64,000 bases of DNA from Thermus tengchongensis (lineage in GTDB: Bacteria; Deinococcota; Deinococci; Deinococcales; Thermaceae). The position numbers were made by a program, and so were the translations under genes. Positions 26,031-37,731 of this stretch are shown here, piece after piece. The stretch lies in contig NZ_JAKEDU010000001.1 of the NCBI RefSeq assembly GCF_021462405.1, positions 62,001 to 126,000 on the forward strand, written 5' to 3'. Position 1 is the stretch's first letter, and each line of letters opens with the position of its first letter. Under the pieces are notes generated by a model. It was given only the letters and a program-made list of their open reading frames with translations, did not search any database and had not been told where the DNA came from.

Positions 26031-28457
26031 CTAGGCATGGGCCACCACTTCCTTTCTGGACCGGGCCCTGGACCCCTTGGCCCTGGCCTCCCGGGCCCTA
26101 TGCTCCAAGACCTCGAGCCCGCCCACTAGGGCCAGGTCCAGGACCTGGTCCAGATGCTCCACGAAGTGGAAGGTCATGTTCTGGCGCAGGGGCTTAGGGA
26201 TGTCGCTGAGGTCGGCTTCGTTTTGCTTGGGAAGGATCACCTCCCTAATCCCCGCCCGCCTGGCCCCCAGCACCTTCTCCTTCACCCCGCCGATGGGAAG
26301 CACCCTACCCGTGAGGGTGATTTCCCCGGTCATGGCGATGTCGTGGCGGACGGGCACCTCCGTGAGGGCGCTGACCAAGGCGCTCACCATGGCCACCCCT
26401 GCCGAAGGCCCTTCCTTCGGGATGGCCCCCGCCGGCACGTGGATGTGGATGTCGGACTCCTCAAAGCGCTTCAAGGGGATGCCGAAGCGATCGGCGTTCC
26501 GCTTGGCATAGGAAAGCGCCGCCCGGGCGGATTCCTTCATCACATCCCCAAGCTGCCCGGTGAGGATCAGGTTGCCCTTTCCGGGCATCACGGACACCTC
26601 CACGAACATGATGTCCCCGCCCACCGGGGTGTAGTACATGCCCGTGGCCACCCCCACCTGGGGCTCGCGGGCCTCGGTTTCCGGCAGGTGGCGGGGTGGG
26701 CCCAGGTACTTTTCCAGGTCCCTCTCCGTGATACGCACCCGTTTCTTGCCCTCTTCCAGGATCTGCCGGGCCGCCTTGCGCAAGAGGGAGCCGATCTCCC
26801 GCTCCAGCTGGCGCACCCCAGCCTCCCGGGTGTAGTGGGTGATGAGGCGCATGAGGGCGGCCTCCGTGATCACCACCTGGCCCTCCAGGAGGCCGGTCTC
26901 CCGCATCTGCCGGGGCAGGAGGTAGCGCTTGGCGATCTCCAGCTTCTCTTGCTCGATGTAGCTGGTGAACTCGATGGCCTCCATCCGGTCCCAGAGGGGT
27001 GCGGGGATGTTCTGGGGGAAGTTGGCGGTGCAGATGAACATCACCTCGGAGAGGTCAAAGGGCACCCCCAGGTAGTGGTCCACAAACTCCTTGTTCTGGG
27101 CGGGGTCCAGAACCTCTAGAAGGGCCGCCGCTGGATCCCCCTGGTAGGAGATCCCCAGCTTGTCCACCTCGTCCAGGAGGAAGACGGGGTTCTTGGTACC
27201 CGCCTGGCGCAAACCCTGGATGATGCGGCCCGGCATGGCCCCGATGTAGGTGCGGCGGTGGCCCCGGATGTCGGATTCATCCCGCACCCCGCCCAGGGAG
27301 ATGCGCACGTACTTGCGGCCCAGGGCCTCGGCGATGCTCTTGGCGATGGAGGTCTTGCCCACCCCGGGAGGCCCCACGAAGAGGAGGATGGGGCCCTTGT
27401 TCACCTCTTCCTCGGGGATCTCCCCCCGCTTGGCCCGCTCCGCTTTTAGCTTCCGCACCGCCAAAAACTCCAGCACCCGGTCCTTCACCTTCTCCAGGCC
27501 GTAGTGGTCCCTTTCCAGGATCTCCTTGGCCCGGGAGAGGTCCAGGTTGTCCTCGGTGCGGGTGTTCCATGGGAGGTTCACAATCCAGTCCAGGTAGGTG
27601 CGGATGACGCTGGCCTCGGCGGAATCGGGGTGCATGCGGGCGAAGCGGTTCAGTTCCCGCTCCACCTCCTGGCGCACCACGGGAGGCAGGTTGAGTTCCT
27701 CCACCTTTCTGCGGAACTCCTCCACCTCCTCAGCGCCCTCCTCCCCGTGGAGCTCCCGCTGGATGGCCTTCATCTGCTCCCGCAGGAAGTACTCCCGCTG
27801 GTTGCGGTCGATCTCCTCCTTGACCTGTTGCTGGATACGTCTTTGCGTTTCGATGAGGTCTAGCTCCGCCTCGAGGAGCACCAAAACCCGCTTTAGGCGC
27901 TCCGCCACGTTGGGGGTTTCCAAAACCCTCTGCTTGTCCTCCAGGCGGAAGTCCATGTGGAAGGCGATGTAATCGGCAAGCTGGGAGGGGTCCTCCAGGT
28001 TGAGGACGAACTGGGCCACCTCGGGGGCTAGGTACTTGCCCTCCTTCAGAAGGGCCTGGAACTTGTCCTTCACCTCCCGCACCAGGGCCTTGACCAAGGT
28101 GGGGTCAGCGGGTTCATCGGAGAGGACTTCCCCTTTGGCCTCGAGGTGGTCCTTGAGGTCCAGCCACTCTTTGACCCGTACCCGGGCGAAGGCCTGCACC
28201 AGCACCTGAACAGAGCCGTCCGGGTTCTTGCGCATTTTGAGGATGTTGCAGGCGGTGCCCACCTCATAGAGGTCCGAGGGCTTGGGGTTTTCCACCTCCT
28301 TGTCCTTCTGGCTCACGATGAGTAGCACCCGCTCCCGGGTCAAGGCCTGGTCGATGGCCCGGATGGAAACGGGCCTCCCCGCATCGATGGGCATGACCAT
28401 GGTGGGGTAGATGACCGACCCCCTCACCGGGCAGACGGGCAAGGTCTCTGGCAGCAT
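26031..28457 (-). CDS. lon: ATP-dependent Lon protease
   Basis: Lon degrades damaged and regulatory proteins in the cytosol. The 808 residues comprise an N-terminal substrate domain (about 1-310, with coiled coil near 210-260), an AAA+ module (Walker [16 protein letters not shown], about residue 365; Walker [11 protein letters not shown]) and a C-terminal serine protease domain. The catalytic Ser is in EGPSAGVAM (about residue 686) and the Lys in [14 protein letters not shown]. The ATG at 28457 follows AAGGAGG by 6 nt; the longer in-frame start at 28487 has no ribosome site. A very basic tail ([12 protein letters not shown]) ends the protein. Confidence 0.97.
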   Translation of the reverse strand: MLPETLPVCPVRGSVIYPTMVMPIDAGRPVSIRAIDQALTRERVLLIVSQKDKEVENPKPSDLYEVGTACNILKMRKNPDGSVQVLVQAFARVRVKEWLDLKDHLEAKGEVLSDEPADPTLVKALVREVKDKFQALLKEGKYLAPEVAQFVLNLEDPSQLADYIAFHMDFRLEDKQRVLETPNVAERLKRVLVLLEAELDLIETQRRIQQQVKEEIDRNQREYFLREQMKAIQRELHGEEGAEEVEEFRRKVEELNLPPVVRQEVERELNRFARMHPDSAEASVIRTYLDWIVNLPWNTRTEDNLDLSRAKEILERDHYGLEKVKDRVLEFLAVRKLKAERAKRGEIPEEEVNKGPILLFVGPPGVGKTSIAKSIAEALGRKYVRISLGGVRDESDIRGHRRTYIGAMPGRIIQGLRQAGTKNPVFLLDEVDKLGISYQGDPAAALLEVLDPAQNKEFVDHYLGVPFDLSEVMFICTANFPQNIPAPLWDRMEAIEFTSYIEQEKLEIAKRYLLPRQMRETGLLEGQVVITEAALMRLITHYTREAGVRQLEREIGSLLRKAARQILEEGKKRVRITERDLEKYLGPPRHLPETEAREPQVGVATGMYYTPVGGDIMFVEVSVMPGKGNLILTGQLGDVMKESARAALSYAKRNADRFGIPLKRFEESDIHIHVPAGAIPKEGPSAGVAMVSALVSALTEVPVRHDIAMTGEITLTGRVLPIGGVKEKVLGARRAGIREVILPKQNEADLSDIPKPLRQNMTFHFVEHLDQVLDLALVGGLEVLEHRAREARAKGSRARSRKEVVAHA

Positions 28458-28555
28458 GGTTTCCCTCCTTTCTCCCTTCTCGTCCATAGCCTAAGCCTAC
28501 CTATATCAAGTTTACTGCATCGTTGGTTTTAGCACAAAGCCTCCCGGCCCCGGGG

Positions 28556-28561
28556 TATGCT
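28556..28561 (+). promoter_or_regulatory. -10 box of the DUF1517 gene
   Basis: TATGCT ends 7 nt before the ATG at 28569, the leaderless spacing. It decides against the upstream ATG at 28557, which would overlap this box. Confidence 0.5.
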
Positions 28562-28568
28562 GAAGGCC

Positions 28569-29402
28569 ATGCGCCGCCTCGTTTGGCTCCTACTCCTGAC
28601 GCTCTCCCTGGCCCTGGCCCAGAAGAGCGGGGGCGGCGCGGGTGGGCGTCCCTACAACCCCACCCCACCTCCCATGAGCCCGGGGCCAGCCCCGGTCTTC
28701 CCAATCCCGGCCCCCTCCTATCCCCCGTATCCTGGTCCGGTGGTGGTCTACCCGGGGGGAGGGGGGAGCCTAGGTATTGTACCCGTCCTGGTGGTCTTGG
28801 GCTTGGTCTTGGTGACCGCCTACATGGTGCGGGGGCTTCGCCAAGCGGGGGAAGGGCCCACCGCCAGCGTGGCCAGGTTGCGCTTGGCCCTCTTGGCCCG
28901 CCCCCAGGTGCAAAAGGCGCTAAGGCAGCTGGCCGAGGAAGCGGACACCACCTCGGCCAAGGGCCTCGCCGACCTGCTGGACGAGGCGGCCCTCTTGCTC
29001 CTCAGGGAGGAGCCAGCCTGGCGCTTTGGGGATTACCAGGTGGTAAGAGGTTCCGAGGATGAGGTTCTGGCCCGGTTCGACGCCTGGATGCTGGAGGAAA
29101 GGAGCAAGTACCAGGAAACCTTCCGCCACTTTGAGGGCAAGAAACATGCGCTGGAGGCATACCAGGCTCAGGTGGAGCCCGGAGGGCGCTATCTGGTGGT
29201 AAGCCTCCACCTCGCCGACCGCAGGCTCCTCCCTCCCCGATCCCCCTTGACCCGGTCCCTGGCCAGGGAGGCCCTCATGGACCTAGCGGGATCCAGTGCC
29301 TTCACCCTCCTGGCGGCTTACCTCTCCTGGACCCCCGAAAGGGAAGGCGAGGCCCTGACGGAGGAAGAGCTCCTCCTTTACCCGGAGCTGGAGAAGCTTT
29401 AG
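28569..29402 (+). CDS. Membrane-anchored DUF1517-type protein
   Basis: The 277-residue protein has a signal peptide (MRRLVWLLLLTLSLALAQ), a glycine/proline-rich linker (about 20-65), one membrane helix (about 70-90, IVPVLVVLGLVLVTAYMV), and then a globular domain of about 180 residues. This layout and texts such as LLLREEPAWRFGDYQV match the DUF1517 family, also found in cyanobacteria and chloroplasts. No molecular function is established for it. It is divergent from lon with a 111-bp gap. Confidence 0.8.
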   Translation: MRRLVWLLLLTLSLALAQKSGGGAGGRPYNPTPPPMSPGPAPVFPIPAPSYPPYPGPVVVYPGGGGSLGIVPVLVVLGLVLVTAYMVRGLRQAGEGPTASVARLRLALLARPQVQKALRQLAEEADTTSAKGLADLLDEAALLLLREEPAWRFGDYQVVRGSEDEVLARFDAWMLEERSKYQETFRHFEGKKHALEAYQAQVEPGGRYLVVSLHLADRRLLPPRSPLTRSLAREALMDLAGSSAFTLLAAYLSWTPEREGEALTEEELLLYPELEKL

Positions 29403-29420
29403 GTCCGGCCCAGGCCCGGG

Positions 29421-29426
29421 TAGAGT
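29421..29426 (+). promoter_or_regulatory. -10 box of the esterase gene
   Basis: TAGAGT ends 6 nt before the GTG at 29433, consistent with a leaderless mRNA for the esterase-TerC-methyltransferase unit. Confidence 0.5.
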
Positions 29427-29432
29427 ATTCCC

Positions 29433-30371
29433 GTGGTACGGGTTTCTAAGCGCACCGTCACCTTCTTTCCCCCTCCCCAGGCCAGGGCCCTGATAGGGGA
29501 TTTCACCGACTGGGAAAGGAGCCCCATCCCCCTCCAAGGCCCCGTCACCCTGGAGTTCCCAGAGGGGGCTTACGTGGAATACGCCTTCCTAGACGAGCAG
29601 GGTAGACCCTTTCCCGACCCCGAAAACCCCGAGCGGGCGGACAATCCCTGGTGGACCTATCCCCGGGCCGTCCGGCTTCCCGGGCACCGCTTCGAAGCGC
29701 CTCCCGAGCCCCGGGAAGAACCCAAAGTGGAGCGCCACCGCCTGGGGGAAAGGCGCGTCTACGTGGCGGAAGCCGGGGCAAACCCCAAGGCCACCGTGGT
29801 GGCCCAGGACGGGGTGGCCTTCTACCGCACCGCGGGCCTGCACAAGGTGGCCCAAGCCCTGGTGGAAGCAGGCGAAATCCTCCCAGTGCGCTTGGTCTTT
29901 GTGGAACCCATAGACCGAAACCAGGAGTACCGGTTTTCGGAAGCCTATGAGGAGGAGTTCCACCACCTCTTAGGGGAGGTGGAAAGGGCCTATGGCCCCC
30001 TAGGGGAGGTGGTCCTGGTGGGGGCTTCTTTGGGGGGGCTCTTCTCCTTGTGGCAAGCCTGGCGGCATCCGAGGCGCTTCGCCAAGGTCCTTGCCCTCTC
30101 CCCCGCCCTCAAGGCCCACCCCGGAGGACAGGACGCCTACCGGGACCGGGAGTGGCTCCTGGAGCGCTACGCCGAGGCGGAGGCCCTGCCCCGGGTGTAC
30201 CTGGAGGTGGGCCTATTGGAGTGGCTCCTAGGCCCCAACCGCCGCTTCGCCGCCCTGCTGGCGGACCGCAAGGCCCCCCACGCCTACCGGGAACGCCCTT
30301 CTGGGCACAACTGGGTCACCTGGAAGCAGGCCCTGGCCCCGGGGCTTCGCTATCTTCTGGGGGAGCCGTGA
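29433..30371 (+). CDS. Esterase D-like alpha/beta hydrolase with N-terminal E-set domain
   Basis: The 312-residue protein has an N-terminal beta domain (about 1-90; RALIGDFTDWERSPIPL) like the CBM48/E-set domains found before enterochelin-esterase-type hydrolases. An alpha/beta hydrolase core follows, with the nucleophile elbow VLVGASLGGLFSLWQ (Ser about residue 201) and the catalytic His in ERPSGHNWVTWKQ (about residue 294). There is no signal peptide, so it is cytosolic. The substrate is unknown; relatives cut ester bonds of sugars, siderophores or glutathione adducts. Its TGA overlaps the GTG of the TerC gene. Confidence 0.82.
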   Translation: MVRVSKRTVTFFPPPQARALIGDFTDWERSPIPLQGPVTLEFPEGAYVEYAFLDEQGRPFPDPENPERADNPWWTYPRAVRLPGHRFEAPPEPREEPKVERHRLGERRVYVAEAGANPKATVVAQDGVAFYRTAGLHKVAQALVEAGEILPVRLVFVEPIDRNQEYRFSEAYEEEFHHLLGEVERAYGPLGEVVLVGASLGGLFSLWQAWRHPRRFAKVLALSPALKAHPGGQDAYRDREWLLERYAEAEALPRVYLEVGLLEWLLGPNRRFAALLADRKAPHAYRERPSGHNWVTWKQALAPGLRYLLGEP

Positions 30372-31042
30372 GCGGGGAGGCCCTGCTGGTCCTCCTCTCC
30401 GTGGCGGCCCTCGAGGCCCTCCTCTCCGGGGACAACGCCCTGGTCCTGGCGGTGATGGTCAGACCCCTGCCCACCCACCTCCGCCGCAAGGCCCTCTTCT
30501 ACGGGGTTCTGGGGGCCTACTTGCTAAGGGGCCTGGCCCTTCTTTTCGCCGTGTACGTGATCCGGCTATGGTGGGTCCAGGTGCTGGGAGGGCTTTACCT
30601 CCTCTTTCTCATGCTCCAGCACTTCCGCAACCATCCGGAGGCCAAGCCCTTGCCCGAGGCCACCGCCCGGGAGGTCTGGCGGGTGGTCCTCCTCATCAAC
30701 CTGGTGGACTTGGCCTTCGCCGTGGACTCCATCCTGGCGGTGGTGGCCTTCTCCCAGGACCTCCTTCTGGTCTTCCTGGGGGTGGCCCTGGGCATCCTCT
30801 TCATCCGTCTGGCCGCGAGCTATGTGGTGGCGGTGATGGAACGCTATCCCAGCCTGGAGAAGGTGGCCTACGCTCTGGTGGGCTGGGCTGGGCTCAAGCT
30901 CCTCTTGGAAGGAAGCGCCACCCTGGCGGAACTCCTGCACCGCCCGGAGCTGGCCTGGCACCTGCCAAAACCCGCTTTCTGGGGCGTAACCTTCCTCATC
31001 CTCTTGGGGGGAAGCCTTCTGGCTTTGCGCAAGCATGCCTAG
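30368..31042 (+). CDS. TerC-family integral membrane protein
   Basis: The 224-residue protein has about seven hydrophobic segments and the TerC signatures LEALLSGDNALVLAVMV (about residues 12-28) and LINLVDLAFAVDSILAVVAFSQ (about 100-121), whose buried Asp residues probably bind a metal. TerC proteins are linked to Mn2+/Ca2+ handling and to loading metals into exported proteins. The start is a GTG that overlaps the upstream stop (GTGA). It overlaps the methyltransferase by 8 bp. Confidence 0.9.
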   Translation: MSGEALLVLLSVAALEALLSGDNALVLAVMVRPLPTHLRRKALFYGVLGAYLLRGLALLFAVYVIRLWWVQVLGGLYLLFLMLQHFRNHPEAKPLPEATAREVWRVVLLINLVDLAFAVDSILAVVAFSQDLLLVFLGVALGILFIRLAASYVVAVMERYPSLEKVAYALVGWAGLKLLLEGSATLAELLHRPELAWHLPKPAFWGVTFLILLGGSLLALRKHA

Positions 31043-31566
31043 GGACTGGGATGCGTTTTACCGCCAAGCCGCCCCGGAGCGGGCCCCCGCCCAGGTGGTG
31101 CGGGCCTACGGGCCCTTCGCCCCCAAGGGCCCGGTCCTGGACCTGGCGGGAGGCTTGGGCAGGAACGCCCTTTACTTCCTGGACAGGGGTCATCCCGTGG
31201 TCCTGGTGGAAAGGAGCCGCGAGGCCCTAAAAAAGCTTAGGGGCATCCGCGGCCTGGCCCTGGTGGAGCTGGACCTCGAGGCCCCCAACGCCCTTACGCA
31301 CCTTCCCAAAGGCCCCTTCGCCGCCATCCTTATGAGCTATTACGTAAACCGCCCTCTTCTTAAGGCCCTTCCTCCCCTCTTGGCCCCAGGGGGGCTTCTC
31401 CTGGTGGAAGGCTTCAGCCGCCGGGAAGCCGTGCGGCGCCACAGGCCGGAAAGCCCTTTCTACTGGGAGCCCTACGAACTCCTCACCCCTCCCCCAGGCC
31501 TCGCGCTGCGGGCCTTCGGAGAGGGATGGATGGAGGGCTACCGGGTCTTCGCCGCCTATCAAAACC

Positions 31567-31577
<11 letters not shown>
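31035..31577 (+). CDS. SAM-dependent methyltransferase
   Basis: The 180-residue protein is a small class I methyltransferase. Motif I reads VLDLAGGLGRNALYFLDRG (about residues 35-53), with Ala where many have Gly or Cys, then the acidic tip VVLVERS. LVELDLEAPNA and LAPGGLLLVEGFSR are the later strands. The text resembles TehB/YcgJ-type enzymes, and a TerC gene precedes it, a pairing that recalls tellurite-resistance clusters but proves no substrate. Its last 11 bp overlap the oppositely oriented iron-sulfur gene. Confidence 0.85.
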
Positions 31578-33552
<1,975 letters not shown>

Positions 33553-33573
33553 GGGTGCAACCTCCTTATACTC

Positions 33574-33587
33574 GGTAAAAGTTTACC
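33574..33587. promoter_or_regulatory. 14-bp palindrome between the iron-sulfur gene and a small gene
   Basis: GGTAAA-AG-TTTACC is a near-perfect dyad in a 74-bp divergent gap, 22 bp upstream of the iron-sulfur ATG. The position suits a dimeric repressor acting on that promoter; the factor is unknown. Confidence 0.4.
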
Positions 33588-33612
33588 CCATCCCGCCAAG
33601 CTGGCAAGGGCG

Positions 33613-33618
33613 TACAAT
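33613..33618 (+). promoter_or_regulatory. -10 box of the 66-aa membrane protein gene
   Basis: TACAAT ends 8 nt before the GTG at 33627, a leaderless arrangement. Confidence 0.5.
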
Positions 33619-33626
33619 AAAGCCCC

Positions 33627-33827
33627 GTGGAAACGGTTGCCTTCGGCGTCCTCCTCTTCTTCGGCCTTTTGAACCTGTGGGTCTTCCACCGCTTCAAGAA
33701 GCCCCTCCTGCCCCTGGCGCTGGCCTTGTTCGCAGGCTTCTTCACCTTCTTTCTCTCCCCCGTGCTAGGGCTCCTGGTCTTCCTCTTGGGGCAGACCCTG
33801 GCTTTTTACGCCGCCGGGAAGAGGTGA
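33627..33827 (+). CDS. 66-aa two-helix membrane protein
   Basis: The product has two hydrophobic helices (about residues 4-22 and 28-60) joined by a basic loop (HRFKKP) and a short basic tail (GKR). It has no recognised family. The GTG start is placed by a TACAAT box 8 nt upstream. Its last 22 bp overlap the end of the convergent YuiD-like gene. Size and topology fit an accessory subunit of a membrane enzyme, but no partner is apparent. Confidence 0.55.
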   Translation: METVAFGVLLFFGLLNLWVFHRFKKPLLPLALALFAGFFTFFLSPVLGLLVFLLGQTLAFYAAGKR

Positions 33828-34261
33828 AAGCTAAGGAAGGCCACCAGGCCGCCCAGCAACGCTCCCACCAGGACCTCGAGGTAAGTGTGGCCCAAAAGTT
33901 CCTTAAGGGGCTCAGGGGCAGGGCCTTTCTGGAGTACCTGTTGCAGTTCCTGAACCAACTGGTTTAGGAGCTGGGCATGCAGGCCAGCCGCCCGACGGAT
34001 TCCCGTGGCGTCGTACATGACGATGAGGGCGAAGATGGCGGCCACAGCAAACAGGGTGCTGCCAAAACCCTCCTGGAAGCCCACGCCCATGGCCAAGGCA
34101 CTGACGGTGGCGGAGTGGGAGCTGGGCATCCCCCCGGTTTCCAGGAAACGTTCCCATTGGAACCGGCCCTCCAGCAGGTAATAGAGGAAAAGCTTCAGGG
34201 TCTGGGCCAGGAGGTTGGCCAGGATGGCGGTCCAGAAAACCTGGTTAGCGAGAAGCTCCAT
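33806..34261 (-). CDS. YuiD/DUF212 family membrane protein
   Basis: The 151-residue protein matches the divergent PAP2-related family of Bacillus YuiD. Hallmarks are LEGRFQWERFLETGGMPSSHSATVSALA (about residues 31-58), where GMPSSH is the phosphatase-like motif, and VMYDATGIRRAAGLHAQLLN. HTYLEVLVGALLG ends the fold. Three to four membrane helices are visible. Relatives are called acid phosphatase/vanadium haloperoxidase-like, but activity is unproved. It overlaps folD by 17 bp. Confidence 0.88.
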   Translation of the reverse strand: MELLANQVFWTAILANLLAQTLKLFLYYLLEGRFQWERFLETGGMPSSHSATVSALAMGVGFQEGFGSTLFAVAAIFALIVMYDATGIRRAAGLHAQLLNQLVQELQQVLQKGPAPEPLKELLGHTYLEVLVGALLGGLVAFLSFHLFPAA

Positions 34262-35096
34262 TCCGCCTGATGAGGGCCGCCTTCACGGTGTTGGCCATGA
34301 GCATGGCCACGGTCATGGGCCCCACGCCCCCAGGCACAGGGGTGAGGGCGGAGGCCACCTCGGCCACCTCGGGGTGCACATCGCCCACAAGCTTCCCCTC
34401 CACCCGGTTCACCCCCACGTCCACCACGATGGCCCCGGGCCGCACCCACTCCTTCCGTACCAGGTGGGGCTTCCCCACCGCCACCACCAGCACCTCGGCC
34501 CGCCGGGTTACCTCCGGAAGGTTCCGGGTACGGGAATGGGCCACGGTCACGGTGGCATCCTCCCGCAGGAGGAGGCCGGCCAGGGGCTTGCCCACAATGT
34601 TGGACCGGCCCAGGACCACCACCTCCTTGCCCCTTAGCTCCACCCCGTAATGCTTGAGCAAGCGGACGACACCCAGGGGCGTGCAGGGGAAAAGCCCCTC
34701 TCCCCCGCTCCAGAGCTTCCCCACGTTGAAGGGGTGGAAGCCATCCACATCCTTAAGGGGGGAAATGGCCTCCAAAACCCGCTCCGTGCGGATGTGGGCA
34801 GGTAAGGGAAGCTGAACCAGGATACCGTCCACCTCGGGATCCTGGTTCAGGGTCTCGATCCGCTCTAAAAGGACCCCCTCGGGGGTATCCGCCGGGTACA
34901 CCTCCACCTGGCTCAAAAGGCCCAGCTCCCTGGCCCTTTTGTCCTTAAGGCGCACGTAGGACACCGAGGCGGGGTCCTCCCCCAAGCGGATCACCCTGAG
35001 GGAGGGTACAAAAGGCAGGGAACTCAGGGTTTCCCTCAGCTCCCGATACACGGTCTCCGCCACCTCATGGCCGGAAAGGGTACGGGCAAGGGTCAT
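34245..35096 (-). CDS. folD: Methylene-THF dehydrogenase / methenyl-THF cyclohydrolase
   Basis: FolD interconverts 5,10-methylene-, 5,10-methenyl- and 10-formyl-THF, supplying one-carbon units for purines (PurH here) and formyl-methionine. The 283 residues show YVRLKDKRARELGL with the catalytic Lys region (about residues 49-62), DGILVQLPLP (about 93), VDGFHPFNVGKL, and the NADP motif VLGRSNIVGKPLAGLLL (about 159). PGGVGPMTVAMLMANT ends the enzyme. It follows nusB by 1 nt. Confidence 0.96.
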   Translation of the reverse strand: MTLARTLSGHEVAETVYRELRETLSSLPFVPSLRVIRLGEDPASVSYVRLKDKRARELGLLSQVEVYPADTPEGVLLERIETLNQDPEVDGILVQLPLPAHIRTERVLEAISPLKDVDGFHPFNVGKLWSGGEGLFPCTPLGVVRLLKHYGVELRGKEVVVLGRSNIVGKPLAGLLLREDATVTVAHSRTRNLPEVTRRAEVLVVAVGKPHLVRKEWVRPGAIVVDVGVNRVEGKLVGDVHPEVAEVASALTPVPGGVGPMTVAMLMANTVKAALIRRNGASR

Positions 35097-35097
35097 C

Positions 35098-35553
35098 TCA
35101 GTCCTCCTTGGGCACCGCCTTCAGCTCGCCCCCCTGGATCCGCCGATACAAGCGGCCAAGGACCCCATTGACAAAAGCCCCGGAGTGCTCCCCCCCGTAG
35201 CGGTTGGCGATCTTCACCGCCACCTCGATCAAGGGAGCAAAAGGGGTGGGCTCATAGAGCATCTCGTAGGTGGCCAAACGCAAGACCGTAAGGTCGGTTT
35301 TGGACATCTGGGCGAAGTCCCATCCCTCCACGGTTTCCCGTAGCACCCGGTCCACCTCCTCCGCATGGGCCTTGTACCCCTCCAGCAAGCGCCGGGCAAA
35401 GGCCACCCCTTCCTGGTCCAGGGGATCGCCGTAGGCGTCCTCCTCGCCCCCCATCTCCGCCAAGGCGTGGCGGAAGGCCTCTTCCAGATCCATCCCCCCC
35501 TGGGTATGGGCGAACAAGGCCCGCATGGCCAGCTCTCGGGCCCGCCTAAGCAT
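35098..35553 (-). CDS. nusB: Transcription antitermination factor NusB
   Basis: NusB binds boxA RNA with NusE (S10) to keep polymerase reading through rRNA operons. The 151-residue helical protein starts LRRARELAMRALFAHTQGG and ends with the typical ANRYGGEHSGAFVNGVLGRLYR text. WDFAQMSKTDLTVLRLATYEM is the central hallmark. It overlaps the Asp23 gene by 8 bp and lies in the efp-acc-asp23-nusB-folD order also seen in Bacillus. Confidence 0.95.
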   Translation of the reverse strand: MLRRARELAMRALFAHTQGGMDLEEAFRHALAEMGGEEDAYGDPLDQEGVAFARRLLEGYKAHAEEVDRVLRETVEGWDFAQMSKTDLTVLRLATYEMLYEPTPFAPLIEVAVKIANRYGGEHSGAFVNGVLGRLYRRIQGGELKAVPKED

Positions 35554-35878
35554 GGGCCTCCTTCCGGTATTCCACCTGGGCCACGGTGAGGTTCACCGCC
35601 CGCACCTTCTCGCCGGTGGCCACGAAGAGGGCCTCGGCCACCGCCTTCTGCACCGCCTGGGCTGCCTCGGGAATGGAAACCCCATAGTCCACGGAAAGGA
35701 CCAGGTCCACGGTGAGCCCCTCGGGGGCGCGCTCCACCTTGATGGGCTTCATGCGGCGGAAAACCTCCCCCAGGGAGCGGGGAGCGGTTTCCAAGAGCCG
35801 CACCCCCTGAAGCTCGGAAAGGGTATGGGCCACCAGCCCCTCGAGGGCATGGTCGCTGATCTCGTATTCCACCATCAC
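35546..35878 (-). CDS. Asp23/Gls24 family protein
   Basis: The 110-residue protein contains the Asp23 domain (ISDHALEGLVAHTLSELQGV at the start; the VDLVLSVDYGVSIPEAAQAVQKAVAEAL stretch; VRAVNLTVAQVEY). Relatives such as YqhY are encoded next to accB/accC and modulate acetyl-CoA carboxylase levels in Bacillus, which fits its position after accC. The GTG at 35878 is 6 nt from a TAGACT box made from the accC stop; ATG 35875 is the alternative. Confidence 0.88.
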   Translation of the reverse strand: MMVEYEISDHALEGLVAHTLSELQGVRLLETAPRSLGEVFRRMKPIKVERAPEGLTVDLVLSVDYGVSIPEAAQAVQKAVAEALFVATGEKVRAVNLTVAQVEYRKEAHA

Positions 35879-35884
35879 ACGCCC

Positions 35885-35890
35885 AGTCTA
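35885..35890 (-). promoter_or_regulatory. -10 box made from the accC stop codon
   Basis: Reading leftward, TAGACT (35890-35885) begins with the TAG stop of accC and ends 6 nt before the GTG of the Asp23 gene. It may drive an internal leaderless transcript for Asp23-nusB-folD. Confidence 0.4.
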
Positions 35891-37225
35891 CACCTCCATC
35901 CGCCGGGCCACGAAGTTGGTGTAGACGGCACCCCGGCGGAAGAAGGCGTTTTGCAACACCTTTTGGTGGAAGGGAATGGTGGTCTTGAGGCCAGGGCCCT
36001 CAATCACCGTCTCGGAAAGAGCCCTTTCCATGCGCCTTATAGCCTCCTCCCGGGTGGGGGCCCAGGCGATGATCTTGGCGATCAAGCTGTCGTAGTGGGG
36101 CGGGATCTGATAGCCCGCATAGAGGTGGCTGTCCACCCGGATGCCGGGTCCGCCCGGGAACAAAAGGGTCTCCACCTTGCCGATGGAAGGCCTAAAGCCC
36201 TTCTCCGGGTCCTCAGCGTTGATGCGCACCTCTATAGCATGCCCCCGCACCTCCACCTCCTCCTGCCTGAGCCAAAGCTTCTCCCCCATGGCGATCCGGA
36301 ACTGGGCCTGCACCAGGTCAATGCCGGTGATCATCTCGGTCACGGGGTGCTCCACCTGGATGCGGGTGTTCATCTCTATGAAGTAGAAGTTCCCCTCCTT
36401 ATCCACCAGAAACTCCAGGGTACCCGCGGACACATAACCCACGTGCCGGGCCAGCCGGGCCGCGGCCTCGGCGATGGCCTTGCGGGTTTCCAAAGGCAAA
36501 GTGCTGGGGGCTTCCTCCAAGAGCTTCTGGTGCCGGCGTTGGATGGAGCAGTCCCGTTCCCAAAGGTGGATGACGTTCTCCCCATCCCCCAGGACCTGGA
36601 TCTCTATGTGCTTCGGCTCTTCGATGTACTTCTCCAGGTAGATGGCGGGGTTTCCGAAGGCCGCCCGCGCCTCCTCCTGGGCCTGTTGGACCGCCCTTTC
36701 CAACTCCTCCTCCGTGTGCACCACCCGCATCCCCCGGCCTCCACCCCCGGCGGAGGCCTTGAGGATCACCGGGTAGCCGATCTCCTGAGCAGCCCGCTTG
36801 GCCTCCTCCACGCTCTCAAGCTCATCCGTTCCCGGAACCGTGGGCACCCCGGCCTCCCGCGCCACCTTCCTGGCAGTGGCCTTATCCCCCAGGGCCCGCA
36901 TGTTCTCCGGGGTGGGACCGATGAAGGTGAGGCCATGCTCCCGACACATCTCCGCGAAGGTGGCGTTCTCCGCCAGAAAGCCGTAGCCGGGGTGGATGGC
37001 GTCCGCCCCGGTGACGATGGCCGCGGAGAGCAGGTTGGGGATGTTCAGGTAGCTCTGCCCCGAGGGCGGGGGTCCGATGCAGATGGCCTCGTCCGCCAGG
37101 AGCACGGGAAGGCTCCTCTCGTCGGCGGTGGAGTGGGCCACCACGGTCTTGATCCCTAACTCCTTGGCGGCCCGGATAATCCTCAAGGCGATCTCGCCCC
37201 GGTTGGCGATCAAGACCTTCTTCAT
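35888..37225 (-). CDS. accC: Biotin carboxylase subunit of acetyl-CoA carboxylase
   Basis: AccC carboxylates biotin on AccB with ATP and bicarbonate, the first step of fatty acid synthesis. The 445 residues begin [20 protein letters not shown]. The ATP-grasp domain has [14 protein letters not shown] (about residue 159), [29 protein letters not shown], and [24 protein letters not shown], with catalytic Glu-Asn-Arg. The ATG overlaps the accB stop by 4 bp. Confidence 0.97.
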   Translation of the reverse strand: MKKVLIANRGEIALRIIRAAKELGIKTVVAHSTADERSLPVLLADEAICIGPPPSGQSYLNIPNLLSAAIVTGADAIHPGYGFLAENATFAEMCREHGLTFIGPTPENMRALGDKATARKVAREAGVPTVPGTDELESVEEAKRAAQEIGYPVILKASAGGGGRGMRVVHTEEELERAVQQAQEEARAAFGNPAIYLEKYIEEPKHIEIQVLGDGENVIHLWERDCSIQRRHQKLLEEAPSTLPLETRKAIAEAAARLARHVGYVSAGTLEFLVDKEGNFYFIEMNTRIQVEHPVTEMITGIDLVQAQFRIAMGEKLWLRQEEVEVRGHAIEVRINAEDPEKGFRPSIGKVETLLFPGGPGIRVDSHLYAGYQIPPHYDSLIAKIIAWAPTREEAIRRMERALSETVIEGPGLKTTIPFHQKVLQNAFFRRGAVYTNFVARRMEV

Positions 37226-37731
37226 AGCGGCTGGATCAGGAAGAGGGGTTGCCCGTACTCCACGGGTTCCCCGTTTTTCACCAGGATCTTTTTAACGATG
37301 CCCGAAACCTCCGACTCAATCTCGTTCATGAGCTTCATCGCCTCGATGATGCAGAGCACCTGTCCCTTTTCCACCCGGTCCCCTTCCTCCACGTAAGGGG
37401 GGGCATCCGGGGCCGGTGCCCGGTAGAAGGTACCCACAATGGGGGCCTTGATCTCCACGCACCCCGCGCACTCCTCCGCCTTGTCCACGCCCTTGGTCCC
37501 CTCAGGGGCAGGCGACGGGGGAGGCGTTGCCTCCGCCGCTAGTGCGGGAGCCAAAGCCGCGGGGGGCTGGGGCGCCGGGACCGGGGCGGCCACCGCCTGG
37601 GGCACCGCCACCACCTGCACCTCGCCCCCGCGGCGGACGGTGAGCTTGTAGTCCGGGGTTTCCAGGGTGAGCTCGTTCACCCCGTGCTCCACCAGGGCCT
37701 GCAGGATCTGCTTGAGCTCCTTGGGCGTCAT
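37222..37731 (-). CDS. accB: Biotin carboxyl carrier protein of acetyl-CoA carboxylase
   Basis: AccB carries biotin between carboxylase and transferase. The 169 residues have an N-terminal helical part ([25 protein letters not shown]), an Ala/Pro-rich linker (about 45-85), and a C-terminal biotinyl domain. The modified Lys is in [16 protein letters not shown] (about residue 134; EAMKLM motif). ATG 37731 follows GAGG by 7 nt and matches the family N-terminus; an ATG at 37749 would add six residues. Confidence 0.95.
   Translation of the reverse strand: MTPKELKQILQALVEHGVNELTLETPDYKLTVRRGGEVQVVAVPQAVAAPVPAPQPPAALAPALAAEATPPPSPAPEGTKGVDKAEECAGCVEIKAPIVGTFYRAPAPDAPPYVEEGDRVEKGQVLCIIEAMKLMNEIESEVSGIVKKILVKNGEPVEYGQPLFLIQPL

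Noticed and set aside
30050-30367. N-terminal extension of the TerC gene back into the esterase
   Set aside because: The extra residues are a shadow frame of the esterase; the GTGA overlap gives a normal TerC N-terminus.
35525-37159. Long rightward frame across accC
   Set aside because: It is antisense to biotin carboxylase and to the Asp23 gene, with no start signals or family text.
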